In this document: positions 36,260 through 50,039 of the stretch, one piece after another
How the letters are laid out: each line of letters begins with the position of its first letter
Numbering within the stretch: the stretch's first letter is position 1
Assembly: GCF_964340395.1 (NCBI RefSeq)
Contig: NC_135558.1
Location: forward strand, 23,641,064-23,705,063
Length of the DNA stretch: 64,000 bases
Direction: 5' to 3'
Source of the DNA: Glandiceps talaboti
Lineage: Eukaryota > Hemichordata > Enteropneusta > Spengelidae
Notes under the pieces: generated by a model
Told to the model about the DNA's origin: nothing
The model's input: only the letters and a program-made list of their open reading frames with translations
Databases searched by the model: none
Translations under genes and position numbers: made by a program

Positions 36260-37965
36260 CTACCTCTGCACAATAGAATTGACATCACGGATGGAATTCT
36301 GTACTGCTGATAACAGATTAGCAAGTTCAACTGGGTTATTGCTGGAGGTCTTCACTCTAAGTTGACCAAGGTTAGACTCCAGCAGTGACAATGCCTCTCT
36401 GAAAGAGAATCTGGCAATGACAGAAACATTGTCAACATACTTATTGCAAGCAGCTACATACACTCCTGTTGCATCACAGAGTTCAACAACAGAAGAATAA
36501 TCTCCTCGTTTCAATATTTTTCCAACGCGACTCACTATATTCTCAGCTAAATTCAATAAAGAATCTTTTGTAACATCACCAATTTCTATTTGTTCCTGTG
36601 ACGACCTTTTTCGGAGTGAGCGTCTGCTGGGAGCACCATGCTGTAGACTAAGGCCTGTAGAATCTGTAGGCAACACTGGTCTTGAACTTGAAGTAGGTTT
36701 GGTACCTTTAGGTGAACCAAGAGTGGTGGGAGATCTATCTTCATATTTGTCATGTCTCGTTGGGCTTCTCTCGGTATGTTTAGGACTTGTCATTGCTCTG
36801 TCTTCTCGTCTCAAGTGCCGAGGACTGGTGTGTGCCCTATCTTGGTGCTTCAAGTGTTTTGGACTAGTTACTGTTGGTTTGTTGGGTGGAAGGGCAGGTT
36901 TACTTCCAGGAGGTGATGGTTTTGTTGATACATGCGGTTTTGGAGCAATCTGTGGTGGAGGTGGTCCTGGTGGGGGACTGGGAGGTCGAAATATTGGGGG
37001 TGCCCGCACCCAATCCTCACTTTTGTCCTCAGAATTACTTGGGTGCCTCCTAGATGATCTTTTACTGCTTTCTCGGAGTTCAGATCGCTGGGATTTTTCA
37101 GGTTTTCTTGTCTTGCTCCTCCCTGTTTTGTTATCATCAGTGGTGTGGTCTTGTGTCCTTCTCCTTTCCTCTCTATATGCAACTAGTACCTCATCTTCCT
37201 CTCTATGTGATGGCAAGTCAAAATTAGATGATGAAAACTTTGGTGAGGGTGTGGCCACTTTCCTATGACTTCCTAAGTTGTCATCAATTGGAGAATGCCT
37301 ATTCCTTGGCACAACCAAAGGTTTGACCCAACGTCTGGATTCAGGAGGTGTCGATTCTGACCCTGAACTTGAATCCAAGCTCCTTCTGTGTATATGAGGT
37401 GGTGATTCTTTAGATGATGACAATACACTATCTACACTCCTTTGACGTATTGCAGGACTGGATGTTGACCTTACCATCTGTACTGACTGTATATCAGTTT
37501 TACTGTCTCTTTCAGTGTCACTTTTACTTTTCTTTGGTTCCCTTAAACTGTTCCCTCTCCTAATATTAGCAGGCAGAGGGAGGGGTACTTTGGGATGTTT
37601 TCCAGTGATTTCTCCCTCCCCTGCATTCATTGATCCCGTACTGCTGCTGATTCCACTTTCAACACTAGCTGATTTACTTTCACCACTGCTATTATTAGCA
37701 AGATTACTACAGGAGTTCAACTGTTCATCGATACTCTCAAATATTGCATTAATTCTATGTTCCTCTTTGTCGTCTTCATGAACAGCATCACCATTTCCCA
37801 TATATTCTTTTCTTCTTTCTCTTTTGGTGGCAAAAGAAGAAGATGTTCTTTCTGGAGGAGCTGGACCCTTTTTCTTGCTAGATGAATGTTTACTGCCACG
37901 ACTACCACGTGACTTTTCATTTCGTTTTCCTATCACTGGAGAGTTGTTGGTTGATGTTCTGTAAC
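36260..37965 (-). CDS. ABL: ABL tyrosine kinase, last coding exon (tail and F-actin-binding domain)
   Basis: 568 codons plus TAG. The acceptor is TTTGTAATGTAG followed by GTTACAGAAC, joined in phase to the 111-bp exon. Near the start, SKKKGPAPPERTSSSF matches the conserved ABL KKKKKTAPTPPKRSSSF block, a basic nuclear-localisation and SH3-binding site. The next ~350 residues are Ser/Pro/Arg-rich and low in conservation, with a strong proline tract (PPSPPPGPPPPQIAPKP) that can bind SH3 partners such as Abi or Crk. The last ~110 residues are the helical F-actin-binding domain, from LLNLAENIVSRVGKIL to the terminal IVQR, the same final four residues as human ABL1. In vertebrates this is also one large last exon. 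I infer a role in linking kinase activity to actin, as for the family. Confidence 0.95.
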
Positions 37966-38465
37966 CTACATTACAAAGAAGAAAGACAGCTCAAACAATT
38001 GTATTTGTTTTCTTTCCAGAGGTTCTTGGATTTTGTGAAACTAAATGGGTTAGAGCAAGTAAATCTCAACATTTCTTTTCACACTTATACCCAACATGAC
38101 TTCCAATGTAATGCAATGGCGAATGTGTGCATCAAAACTGTGCAACAATTTTCCATATCACAGCCTGGTACACTGCCCAAATATGGACTTTTTATTCTGG
38201 ACGTGTTTATATTTTGTGACTGTCTTTGACTTTTTAACTGTTTTTTCTTTACACTACAAGTTGTAATACTGTGCTTGGTGTTCCTAAGAAGGAGGCATTT
38301 ATGTAAACCAAACCAAACTGATGGCAAGTGGTGCACTCTCTGATATCAGTTGATGTTTGCAAGCCAATCATCTATAATAATGTCATGAATATGTTGGAAA
38401 GTTAGGAAATACAGTCTGTGATGCACAACTATTGCTGTTTACCCAAGATGGTACATAACACTAAC

Positions 38466-38576
38466 CAGAATCTTGAGCACCTCCAGTAACAGTCCCTTCT
38501 TTCTCATGACGATGTGAGCCTTTTGTTTTTCCAGGTAAAATTGGAGCTGGTCTCTTGTCTCTAGTCTTCTGAATTT
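38466..38576 (-). CDS. ABL: ABL, 111-bp linker exon
   Basis: Acceptor TTTGTTACAG then AAATTCAG; donor TTCTG then GTTAGT. It opens in phase with the GAG-G end of the previous exon and reads EIQKTRDKRPAPILPGKTKG onward. It corresponds to the exon after the kinase domain (165 bp in human ABL1), a poorly conserved, possibly disordered linker. The PAPILPGK stretch may be a short SH3 ligand. Splice sites and phase are good; the amino-acid match to vertebrates is weak, so a role is inferred only from position. Confidence 0.8.
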
Positions 38577-39409
38577 CTGTAACAAATGACAAATAATGTC
38601 TAGATAATCTGAAGAATACGGTCCAAAACAACATTATTGACAATCTGACACTTCCAAGCCAAGGCACACTATGTTGCCACATCTAGGTGTCACACACTTG
38701 AATTTCTCAACAGTTTCAACAAAATGATGACCAACCTGTGTAATTTGCCAGGCTTTAATATGTGAAGCTCTTAGAAAGATCCAATTGATTGGAAAGCATA
38801 TACCTGTATAACTATACTATAACTATCTTATTCTAATCATTCAACAATACAGGCAACAGGTCTTACTTTTTTCCACTGCTTTTACCCAATCAAAACTACC
38901 AAAGCAAGAAGCTTCATGTTATACTACTTGGCCAAGAGTATTGTGAAGTAGATATGAAGAGGTGAAGTCATCACAAGGGTTGCAATGATTGGGAAGCATA
39001 CTGAACTTAACTTTCTAATATATTCATATTCATTTACAGGCAAACAAATGTCCACATACTCTGTGAATCAGATACATTATTTTTGGTGCAGAAAGTTTTT
39101 AGCAAAAACATAATTTTTCACTCTTATGGTTCACTGTATTTTTGGCATATAAAAATATGGACCTCTTAAGTTATTGACAATGACATCTGAAATTGACATC
39201 ACTTCAAATAAAAGTGGGAAGACAAAGCCATACCACAGCAAACATGCACAGCCTACATTAAGTTTAAAAACATATCAAAAAGGCTGATTAAAATGTACAC
39301 CATCAAATTATACAGTACATAAAAGATGAACATATAGCAGACATATATATCTGGGGAATAGGACAGTTGGATCACATCAAATAAAACAAGTCCTTGAAAT
39401 TGACATAGT

Positions 39410-39516
39410 CCCTGCTATGATTGGGTTTTAAGGAACTGGCAGTTTATGTTGTCATTTTCAAACCTGGTTAATGTTGTTTGGCCTCATTTGGTTGTTTTTG
39501 ATATCACTACTCTGTT
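39410..39516 (+). repeat. Dispersed block shared with 55.8 kb
   Basis: GCTATGATTGGGTTTTAAGG through GGTTAATGTTGTTTGGCCTC is nearly identical at 55790-55890. In both places it precedes units of the 151-bp family, so it is probably that element's left part. Confidence 0.8.
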
Positions 39517-40383
39517 CAAGCATGTCTGAGTTATGGCTTTGGACAAACATTGATGAAGTTTTTTGAAAACTGCGCCAACAAAATGGCTGCCAGGCAGCCA
39601 TAACGGATTGTATCGAAAATGGATATGCACATGTATGTCATACAACACTGTGCTAATACCAACTTTGAATGAGATCTTTTCAAGCATGTCTGAGTTATGG
39701 CTTTGGACATGGAAAATTCGCAAACAAAATGGCTGCCAGGCAGCCATATTGGATCGTATCACAACAACAATGAATATGCACATGTATGTCATAGAACACT
39801 GTCCTAATACCAACTCTGAATGAGATCTGTTCAAGCATGTCTGAGTTATGGCTTTGGACATGGAAAATTCTCAAACAAAATGGCTGCCAGGCAGCCATAT
39901 CGGATTGTATCATGATGAAAATGGATATGCACATGTATGTCATAGAACACTGAGCTAATACCAACTTTGAATGAGATCTGTTCAAGCATGTCTGAGTTAT
40001 AGCTTTGGACATGGAAAATTTGCAAACAAAATGGCTACCAGGCAGCCATATTGGATCATATCACGACAACAATGAACATGCACATGTATGTCATAGAACA
40101 ATGTCATAATACCAACTTTGAATGAGATCTGTTCAAGCATGTCTGAGTTATGGCTTTGGAGAGGGAAAATTCGCAAACAAAATGGCTGCTAGGTGGCCAT
40201 ATTGGATCGTATCATAAAACAAATTGACGTGCATATGTATGCCATAGCATGTTGCCCTGTACAAAGTTTGAAAAAAAATCGGTCCAGTCATTTCCAAGAA
40301 ACGGCTGTGGACGGACGGATGGATGGACGGACAGACGGAACCCAATCCATAAGTCCCCGTCCGGACTTCCCTGGCAGGGACTA
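39517..40383 (+). repeat. 151-bp tandem repeat element
   Basis: Units begin CAAGCATGTCTGAGTTATGG at 39517, 39681, 39832, 39983 and 40134 (spacing 164, 151, 151, 151). Each contains AAAATGGCTGCCAGGCAGCC, a short palindrome, and ATGCACATGTATGTCATAGA. A different tail follows, with GTTTGAAAAAAAATCGGTCC and (GGAC)n-like GGACGGATGGATGGACGG, ending in CCCCGTCCGGACTTCCCTGG. It lies in ABL intron 10-to-9. The multi-codon minus-strand frames are repeat artefacts. Confidence 0.9.
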
Positions 40384-40489
40384 ACAAGCCTTCAGTCAAA
40401 CTTGAATGTTATACAGCAAAGGTATATTTTGCAAATTTGAATGGTTTCACTAGATAAAAAAACTGCATAATTTATTGGCCAATTTGCTA

Positions 40490-40995
40490 TTTGACCTTCA
40501 ATATGGAGGTCAAAGTCAAAGATCAAGCAATGAAACGAAAAGCTTACCTTTGCGTATAGACATTTAAATGGGGTCTTTGTGTACTCAACTTAATATTGAG
40601 TTAATGTAAAAATATTTTGGTCATCTCACCTTGAAAATGTTTGTCAAGGTCAAAGGTCAATATCTCATTAGAAAGCTCATCAGTGATAATATGAGGGTAG
40701 GCACTTGAATGGTGTCCATATGTTTCAAACTTTTAGAGAAAACAGGCAAAATGTGCTTTTCATCACAAATATGGCCACCATTTTGCTATACAGGTCAAGG
40801 TCAGAAAATTAAGTGACTTGTATACATGTATACACCACAGTCAAACACAAGTCATGATTAAAATATCATCATCACTTGAAATGTTTGATTCAAAAAGTTA
40901 AGAATTCAATGCAAATTTGGCTATTTGACCTTGAAGAAGACTTTCAAGATCAAAGTTCAAGGTATTAAAAGAAAGCTCATATTTAAAAATACCAC
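40490..40995 (+). repeat. AGGTCAAAG-type dispersed repeats, three copies
   Basis: Degenerate units with TTTGACCTT..AAGGTCAAAG and CACTTGAATGG start near 40490, 40630 and 40915. AGGTCA-type half-sites resemble nuclear-receptor elements, but here they belong to a repeat. Confidence 0.6.
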
Positions 40996-41006
40996 CAATG
41001 GTGTTG

Positions 41007-42385
41007 TAGCACAACTGTATAGATTTACAAAATGTTTATCCATGAGCTAGTCCATGCTAACAATAGGTGTTCATTTGTTGAATGACTATCCAGTTGCCTA
41101 TCCAACCATGTTGCTATCTTTGTAATATACGCGATCATTTGGTTGTTGCTATGGGCGTGGTCATGTTGTTAGATATATTTGCATACATTTTTTAATGTTT
41201 TTGTTCACTTGTGTATGAATTCCTGATATTATCTTTGCAATATATGTGATCATTTGGCTGTTCCTCTGGGCGTGGTCTTGTTGCTAGACACATTGCATAC
41301 ATTTTTTGAACGTTTGTCAAAGTGTCTATTAATCCCTGTTGTTATCTTTGTGAAATACACGACTGTTTGGCTGTTGCTATGGGCGTGGTCAGGGTTGCTA
41401 TGGATATTTGCATACATTTTTTGAATGTTTACTCACTTGCCTACCAGATGATGTTGTTATTTGAGCAAAATATACTGCCATTTGGTTGTTGCTAAGGGGC
41501 ATGGTCATGGTTGCTAGGGCCAACTGTGTCAAAATATTTTGAAGAAAGTCTGCAGAATAACACTTCTAGAAACGTCTCACCGAGTTTCAGTCTCATTGAC
41601 CAAGTACTTTTTGAGATAAATTTTTGACGAAAATTCACATGTTTACACCTAATTTGCATATTACTGATGAGATCATTATATGCTTAATATTTCTTCACCT
41701 ATACACTCACAGATGCATCTCTTAAATTTCAGCCCAATCTGCTGAGTAGTTTTGGAATTATTGGTTTTTGACCAAAAAGAAACATTTTTAGCCCCAATTT
41801 GCATATTACTAAGGGAATCATCATGTCCAATCTGATTAAAATGCGATGTAGATGTCGGCTAATCGTTCATTGCTATTTTACCTTCATTATTTTGCCTGAA
41901 TTGACCTTCTTGGTACATGTTTACATTTTTTAGCCTGATCGCCTCCTCTACATCTGAACTGGCACACATGCAAACGAATTTCTGCTCAGTGAGACACACA
42001 GCCAATCAGGTTGCGTCTTACTTGTCATGGGCATACATGTACGCACTGAATATCAACAAACATTTCATCAATTCAGGCAAAATAACGAAGGTAAAATAGC
42101 AATGAACGATTAGCCGACATCTACATCAGATTTTAATCAGATTGCATCATGTCATGAACAAATCTTAATTAACTCACATCTAAGAATGTTCCCACCAAAT
42201 TTCATGCCAATCTGCCCAGTACTTTTGGAGTTTAAGTTTTTTGACCAAAAACGACATTTTTTGACCCAAAACCCACATCTCTCATGCAATCATTTTCATT
42301 TGAACAATTTCCCACCTAGACACCAGAAGTAACATGACCACCAAATATCAAAGCAATCGCTCCAGCAGTTTTTGACTTTAAGTTG

Positions 42386-42431
<46 letters not shown>

Positions 42432-42488
42432 GACAGACACTTTGCCATGCCTATAGCACTACTGAACCATATCAGTTCAGTTGTGCTA
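41007..42488 (+). mobile_element. TAGCAC-family element, copy 6, with nested MITE
   Basis: Starts TACCACCAATGGTGTTGTAGCACAAC and ends CAGTTCAGTTGTGCTAA, with an (AC)n tract at 42391-42436 before the 3' hairpin. It is longer than its relatives because a 317-bp MITE is inserted at 41828-42144. Removing the MITE and one target copy restores GGGAATCATCATGTCATGAAC as in copy 5. Confidence 0.85.
41828..42144. mobile_element. CAATCTG-end MITE, 317 bp, perfect 9-bp target duplication
   Basis: Left end CAATCTGATTAAAATGCGAT, right end the complement of CAATCTGATTAAAATCTGAT. The inverted similarity runs inward for about 75 bases through GTAGATGTCGGCTAATCGTT. Flanks are CATCATGTC at 41819-41827 and 42145-42153. 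It shares only its outermost ~22 bases with the 147-bp copy at 17.2 kb, so two subfamilies use the same ends. No coding frame of note is inside. Confidence 0.9.
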
Positions 42489-42489
42489 A

Positions 42490-43744
42490 TAATATATGGG
42501 TGTAGACACTGGAAGGAGTCACTACATATTACACCTACAAAGTTATGATACATATTTTGAATTTTAACAACAAATATGGCTGTCATTCGGCCATATTTGA
42601 TTCAGTCACAAAACAAGGTGAATATGTCTCACATATGTTACCTTTGTGCCCGGTTTGGTTGAAATCAGTTGGTTTATGCCAGAGATATGAGGTTGAATCC
42701 ATGCGTGGATGGCTGGATGGAACTCAACGTACATGTCCCCAATGATCACCACCCGTTAGGGACTAACAAAATATCAAACTAAAACATAAATAAATAACGA
42801 ATACTTACGATGGTCATGATTAACAATGACTTCTACAGTTCATATGTCCCATACACGAATATGTAAGGGGAAAAAAGAAAAACAAAATAAACTTCAAAAA
42901 ACAAACTAAGCTAGACACAGCAACAACAAACCACACTAGTAACACAGCAATGGGTTGCATGCAGTAAGAGTAACAACAGTAACAACAGACAGTCCACAGT
43001 GCCTGGTATATGATATTCTTGTTATACACAACATATGCATTACACATGTTTGGTGTATTTTCATATCAGTTGGACTACAACTCTAAATTTCACGGTGAAC
43101 CCCATGAAATGTTGAAACAGTGTTCACCCTACAGCCAATCCAGCATGGCTGTCATCATAAGTTTTGAAGTGAGGCTCACACTGACAACCTGCAGATTTCA
43201 AGCTGGCCACTCTAACCATTCATTTATCATGACATGCATTACCCATAACTATGAGCTATTTTTCATTAATATTTGCCCATTGTAAATTACAACACACACT
43301 TTTTTTTCTTCACTTTTTATAGTTTGTGTAAATAACTTTGGACTATGTTACTATGTCTTTAATTGAAGTCAAAACCTAACAGTGTTTACATACTTTAATT
43401 TTTACATAAAATGGTTAAATCATTCTGATGAGCTGAAATTCCTCTTTACTAATTGTTGATGTTACCATGTACACTGGCTTGACATCCATATGTTAACAAC
43501 CATGAATCATTTATAGTTATCACTTGCTTGTCAAAAAATGATAAATTTGTAGGATGTTGACTGGGTTTGATAATAATGTGATAAAGCACATTTGACTGAG
43601 TAAAACAACCATCAGTTTTAACAAGAACAATTCCAGTTACAGCTATCACAGCTTTCATCTGCAGTATCCAGTATCTGCTAACTGCAATCACATGACATGC
43701 AAAAGAAAGTTCCAAGTGAGATTGATTGATGTATGGCAACTTAC
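42490..43744. other. ABL intron sequence, no separate gene recognised
   Basis: Includes a degenerate piece of the 151-bp family near 42540-42760 (ATATGGCTGTCATTCGGCC and GTTTGGTTGAAATCAG). The rest is unique AT-rich intron without domain-bearing frames. Confidence 0.55.
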
Positions 43745-43834
43745 CCTCGCCTATACTGGAGTTCTGGAACATAGTATTAAGATCATGATGTATATCTTCA
43801 AATGTGGGTCTGTCTGCGGCATCCCACATCCAAC
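43745..43834 (-). CDS. ABL: ABL, kinase C-lobe end (90-bp exon)
   Basis: Acceptor GTGCAATAG then GTTGGATG; donor GCGAG-G then GTAAGTTG. Read with the preceding T it gives CWMWDAADRPTFEDIHHDLN then TMFQNSSIGEG. This matches ABL1 [20 protein letters not shown], the last helices of the kinase C-lobe with the invariant Arg of the CW-x6-RP motif. The length of 90 bp equals the vertebrate exon. The end leads toward the autoinhibitory helix I region. Confidence 0.95.
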
Positions 43835-43919
43835 CTATTGCACATTAAAATTATACTATTAATATGTAAAACATACCAGTAATATACTAATTATATCATT
43901 AATATGTAAATTATAACAT

Positions 43920-44775
43920 TAATATGTGGTCTTGTTGTTAGGCACATTTCCACACATTTTTATTCGCTTGGCTAGCCTTCCCAGCTTTCATCTTTGCAAT
44001 ATAAACCATCATTTGGCTGTTGCTAGGGGCATGGTCTTATTGCTAGGCACATTTACATACATTTTTTGTAAATCTTTTGTAATTCTTCACTTACCTACTC
44101 CATCCTTGTTGTTACCTTAAAGGCTTTGTACTACGCATCATTCACTGTTGCTAAGGGCATGGCCATGGCTGTTAGGGCCCGTTTTGTCAAAAATATTTTG
44201 AACAATAACTGTAGAATAACACCTCTAGAAACATCCCCATCAAGTTTCAGCCTCATTCATCATGTAATTTTCAAGACAAACGTTTTTGGCCAAACTTTTG
44301 ATTTTTAGACCTAATTTGCATATCACTGATGGGATGATCATGTTGTGAATACACCTTCATGTACACATCTCCTCAGGTATCCCCACTTAAATTTCATCTA
44401 AATCTGCTCAGTAGTTTTGGAATGCTAGGCTTTTGACCAAAAAGACACATTTTTATACCTAATTTGCATATCACTGATGGGATCATCACGTCATGAACAA
44501 TTCTTAAACTAAACAGCCCTAAGAACTTTCCCACCAAATCTCAGCCCCTATCTGCTCAGTAATTTTGGAAAGGTAGATTTTTTTTAGTAAAAAGACACAT
44601 CTTTAGACCTAATTTGCATATCACTGATAGGATCATCATGTCATGAACAATTCTTAATCTACACACCCCCAACAACGTTCCTACCAGATTTCAGGCCAAT
44701 CTGCCCAGTAGTTTTGCCTGTAAGGTTTTTTTTACCAAAAATCACATTTTTTCACCCAAAACACACATATCTGAT
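43920..44775 (+). mobile_element. TAGCAC-family element, truncated copy
   Basis: Holds the internal blocks (TTTGGCTGTTGCTAGGGGCA, CTAATTTGCATATCACTGAT repeated four times, CCACCAAATCTCAGCC) but lacks both the 5' TAGCACAAC end and the 3' hairpin. Confidence 0.7.
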
Positions 44776-44864
44776 GCTCTGATGAGATCTGGGCCTCTAC
44801 TGTCCCAAGTTCTACTTTCGGGTCATTTAGTTCAGTTTCTTTCACCTTTACCACTAATTAGAGT

Positions 44865-45292
44865 GGCGATGTGTATGCAAAATGTTCGGTATTTCCAATG
44901 GCCGAACTACTCTCCCCAACTTCAAACGTGATTAACCCACTATCATTGTCTACACTGACGGCAGTGAATTAGTCACTTTGAATCGGCTTCAATGTCCTCT
45001 GTCATTTTTCCCCCAAACTTGTTGGTTCAGGAGAACCATCAATGATAGAAAACTTTATCCACTTGTAATCCACTGGTTTAGCACAGCAAAACATGTCAGC
45101 CATGTCAAGTTCATGGTTAGACAGAGTGATAGACGTTCCATTATCATCTTGATACTGGACCTGGAAATCCATGCATTCTAATGATGGCACTTGTTCTTTG
45201 ATTGACAATATGAAATGTTCATAATTCAATGTCTCCTCCATGTAGCGAAGTCTATTTTTATTACAGTAGTTCAGTTGAGTTTGATCTGCCAT
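44865..45292 (-). pseudogene. PB1-domain coding remnant inside an ABL intron
   Basis: From ATG at 45290-45292 the minus strand reads about 96 codons (MADQTQLNYCNKNRLRYMEE..). The core FQVQYQDDNGTSITLSNHEL fits the OPCA motif of a PB1 domain (acidic loop after a beta-strand, then SxxEL), with preceding LNYEHFILSIKEQVP as the first helix and WIKFSIID as the last strand. After a stop at 45002-45004 the sequence appears to continue in other frames (MTEDIEADSK, then FTAVSVDNDSGLITFEVGES to about 44867). So it looks like a decayed or retro-copied gene piece. No splice donor was found. PB1 domains mediate dimer binding in NBR1, p62 and MEKK proteins; the parent gene is unknown. Confidence 0.5.
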
Positions 45293-45300
45293 AGTGACAC

Positions 45301-45672
45301 TAACCATCAATATACCATGTACTGGGTTGATAATTAAATATACCATGTACTGGGTTGATAATTAAATATACCATGTACTGGGTTGATGATTAAATATACC
45401 ATGTACTGGGTTGATAATTAAATATACCATGTACTGGGTTGATAATTAAATATACCATGTACTGGGTTGATAATTAAATATACCATGTACTGGGTTGATA
45501 ATTAAATATACCATGTACTGGGTTGATAATTAAATATACCATGTACTGGGTTGATAATTAAATATACCATGTAATGGGTTGATAATTAAATATGCCATGT
45601 ACTGGGTTGATAATTAAATATACCATGTACTGGGTTGATAATTAAACATACCATGTACTGGGTTGATAATTA
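45301..45672. repeat. 28-bp minisatellite, ~13 copies
   Basis: Unit TACCATGTACTGGGTTGATA then ATTAAATA. A degenerate unit of the same repeat recurs at about 46672-46722, on the other side of a ~1-kb insertion, so the array was probably split. Confidence 0.95.
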
Positions 45673-46671
45673 ATTATATTATACCAGTATATTGATGGTG
45701 GAAATCGAGGGATCTGATTGGTCTAGACATCGAACTAGCGCGTCTAAAATGAGTGATAATGCACTGCTGGCACACGTCCAAATTTTGTTCGTCTACGAGC
45801 GTTGAGTTGTAGTCCGCCATGATACTGATTGATAGTGAACTCTTCGAATTGTCAGAGGAGGATCTTCTCTCAATGAGACAATATTTTATGAGAAATTATG
45901 AGGGAAATTTCGAAAGCAACCCAGGCTAGCGTATTTGTTCAAATCATCGCCTACTACGTGTACTAAGGTCAAGGCGCTAGGCATGCACAAGATCGGTCCC
46001 AGCCTCGGCGCGGCTGCCGGGAGTGGAAACATTGGTGAGCTGTCGATGTCCTGTCCTGTCATAAAAATGAAGCAAGTGAAAGAGCTTACGTTTGCATTGG
46101 CCGACTTACCATTAATCTAAATATAAATTTGTCTGGGATCCTGTCCTTGAGTATCAGTCATCAATCCAAGAGGGAAATCCTCAAACCCGAAAATCTACTG
46201 AGGTAACTTCCAGTAATATAAATACATTGTAAATATCAACCTGTCTATCACTTCACCGAGTCACGAATTCAGCTGGGAGCGATCGAAACACGCTGTGTTC
46301 AATAAACCACTTCAAGCTTATACCTTGAGTCAAACAGGTTGTTTATTCATCACTGTGCACTTTTAATGAGCCGATCAATGTACAGATTATCCCTAGAAAT
46401 GACGAGCAGATAAAATAAATCCAGTCGCTGCACGACGTTCACGTTGAGGCCAAGATCAGCTGTCTTGAAAAGCAGCGTTATTGTTATGCAAATTAGACAC
46501 AGAGGCGCATATGAAAGGAGAATACGTTAGTTCTTATCTTGTTTCCGATATTATCAATATACTAGTATAATATAATAGCGATAAACCACCCCCTGGGGAA
46601 GGTATACCACTCGGTTTTGACCAGTGAACTCAATATATGCACTCGATATTGCTCGTGCATATATTTCGATA
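45672..46671. mobile_element. Probable DNA-transposon insertion splitting a minisatellite
   Basis: A ~1-kb block lies between the main 28-bp array and its stray unit. GATAATTAA is present on both sides and could be the target duplication. Near its ends, ATTATATTATACCAGTATAT (45673) and its inverted near-copy ending at 46575 form a ~25-bp inverted pair, although about 95 bases lie outside the right arm. A short frame from ATG at 45819, in the order SELFELSEEDLLSMRQYFMR, may be a gene remnant. I could not assign a superfamily. Confidence 0.5.
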
Positions 46672-46737
46672 ATTAAACATACCATGTAATCAAACATACC
46701 GGTACCATGTATTGGGTTGATGTACTACTATACTTAC

Positions 46738-46890
46738 ATTTTTTCATGAGTTTATGAACTTCAGCAGGACATCCATCAGGTCTGTCCATTCTATAGCCAC
46801 CTTCCAGCATTTCATAGACTTGTGTTAGTTCTACTCCGGGATAGGGGGACATTCCGTAGGTAGCTATCTCCCATAGCAGTATACCAAAGG
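46738..46890 (-). CDS. ABL: ABL, kinase C-lobe (153-bp exon)
   Basis: Acceptor TTCTCCTTGCAG then CCTTTGGT; donor AAAAAAT then GTAAGTATAG. Encodes (A)[18 protein letters not shown] then [20 protein letters not shown], followed by [12 protein letters not shown]. This covers kinase helices F and G and agrees with ABL1 at most positions. The length of 153 bp and both phases are those of the vertebrate exon. The intron to its left carries the 28-bp array and the PB1 remnant. Confidence 0.97.
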
Positions 46891-47177
46891 CTGCAAGGAG
46901 AAAAACATCGTTGGAATAAGCTTTCTTAGAAATCTGTGAGAGTTAACTTTTGTAAATTCTTCTGGGCCGAGTTAGCTCTACTGGTTGGTTACTGTATAGC
47001 AGAAACTATCTTGATATCTGTCTATATTAACCAGTCACGGCCATTAATTCAAACACCAAAGTCTTAGAGTTGCATATAGTTTTATCACAATCAGAATTAA
47101 GATTAAGTAAATCCTTTGCTTCTATATTGCACGTGGACAATAAAACATCAAGCTTGACCTGCCTGAAAGCTACCCTG

Positions 47178-47895
47178 ATATTCCCATTATCCTTGATATT
47201 CCCATTATCCCTGATATTCCCATTATCCCTGATATTCCCATTATCCCTGATATTCCCATTATCCCTGATATTCCCATTAGCCTTGATATTCCCATTATTG
47301 CTGATATTCCCATTATCCCTGATATTCCGATTATCCTTGATATTCCCATTATTGCTGATATTCCCATTATCCCTGATATTCCCATTAGCCTTGATATTCC
47401 CATTATCCTTGATATATTCTCATATTCCGATTATCCCTGATATTCCCATTAGCCTTAATATTCCCATTATCCTTGATATTCTCATTATTACTGATATTCC
47501 CATTATCGCTGATATTCCCATTATCCCTGATATTCCCATTATCCTTGATATTCCCATTATCCTTGATATTCCCATTATCCCTGATATTCCCATTATCCTT
47601 GATATTCCCATTATCCTTAATATTCCCATTATCCCTGATATTCCCATTATCCCTAATATTCTAACTATTCACTCTGTTCGAACTGTCCCAGATATTCGAA
47701 GTATCCAAAATATGCCGACCATACCGGGTATACTAACTGAGAAATTCCCACTATCCCAGATATTCTAACTATCCAAGAAATTCCCACTATCCCAGACATT
47801 CCCACTATCCCAGATATGCCTACTACCCAAGATATTCCCACTATCTCTGCAATTCCCACTATCCCAGATATTCTAACTATCCCAAATATTCCAAT
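47178..47895. repeat. 18-bp minisatellite, degenerate toward one side
   Basis: About 27 near-perfect units of CCCATTATCCCTGATATT (47178-47665), with T/C and G changes (CCTTGATATT, GCCTTGATATT). Then about twelve diverged units (CCCACTATCCCAGATATTCT) to 47895. The 18-bp length keeps several frames open, giving false Ile-Pro-rich proteins. It lies in the ABL intron between the 153- and 185-bp exons. Confidence 0.95.
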
Positions 47896-47998
47896 CAGAA
47901 ACAATGGCAAGACAACATGTTTGCATTGAGGCATAAAATAATGGTATATTGCATATGAAAGCAGTGTAACAGTACTTGAGATCTTGCCCAATGCATCA

Positions 47999-50037
<2,039 letters not shown>

Positions 50038-50039
50038 GC

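Noticed and set aside
36699-37268. 189-codon plus-strand frame
   Set aside because: It is antisense to the ABL tail exon and has no domain; a shadow of a low-complexity coding exon.
39484-40399. Several 80-125-codon minus-strand frames with repeated AITQTCLNRS-type peptides
   Set aside because: They track the 151-bp tandem unit and shift with it; not a gene.
47070-47768. 232-codon Ile/Pro/Leu-rich frame
   Set aside because: It is a direct readout of the 18-bp minisatellite inside an ABL intron.
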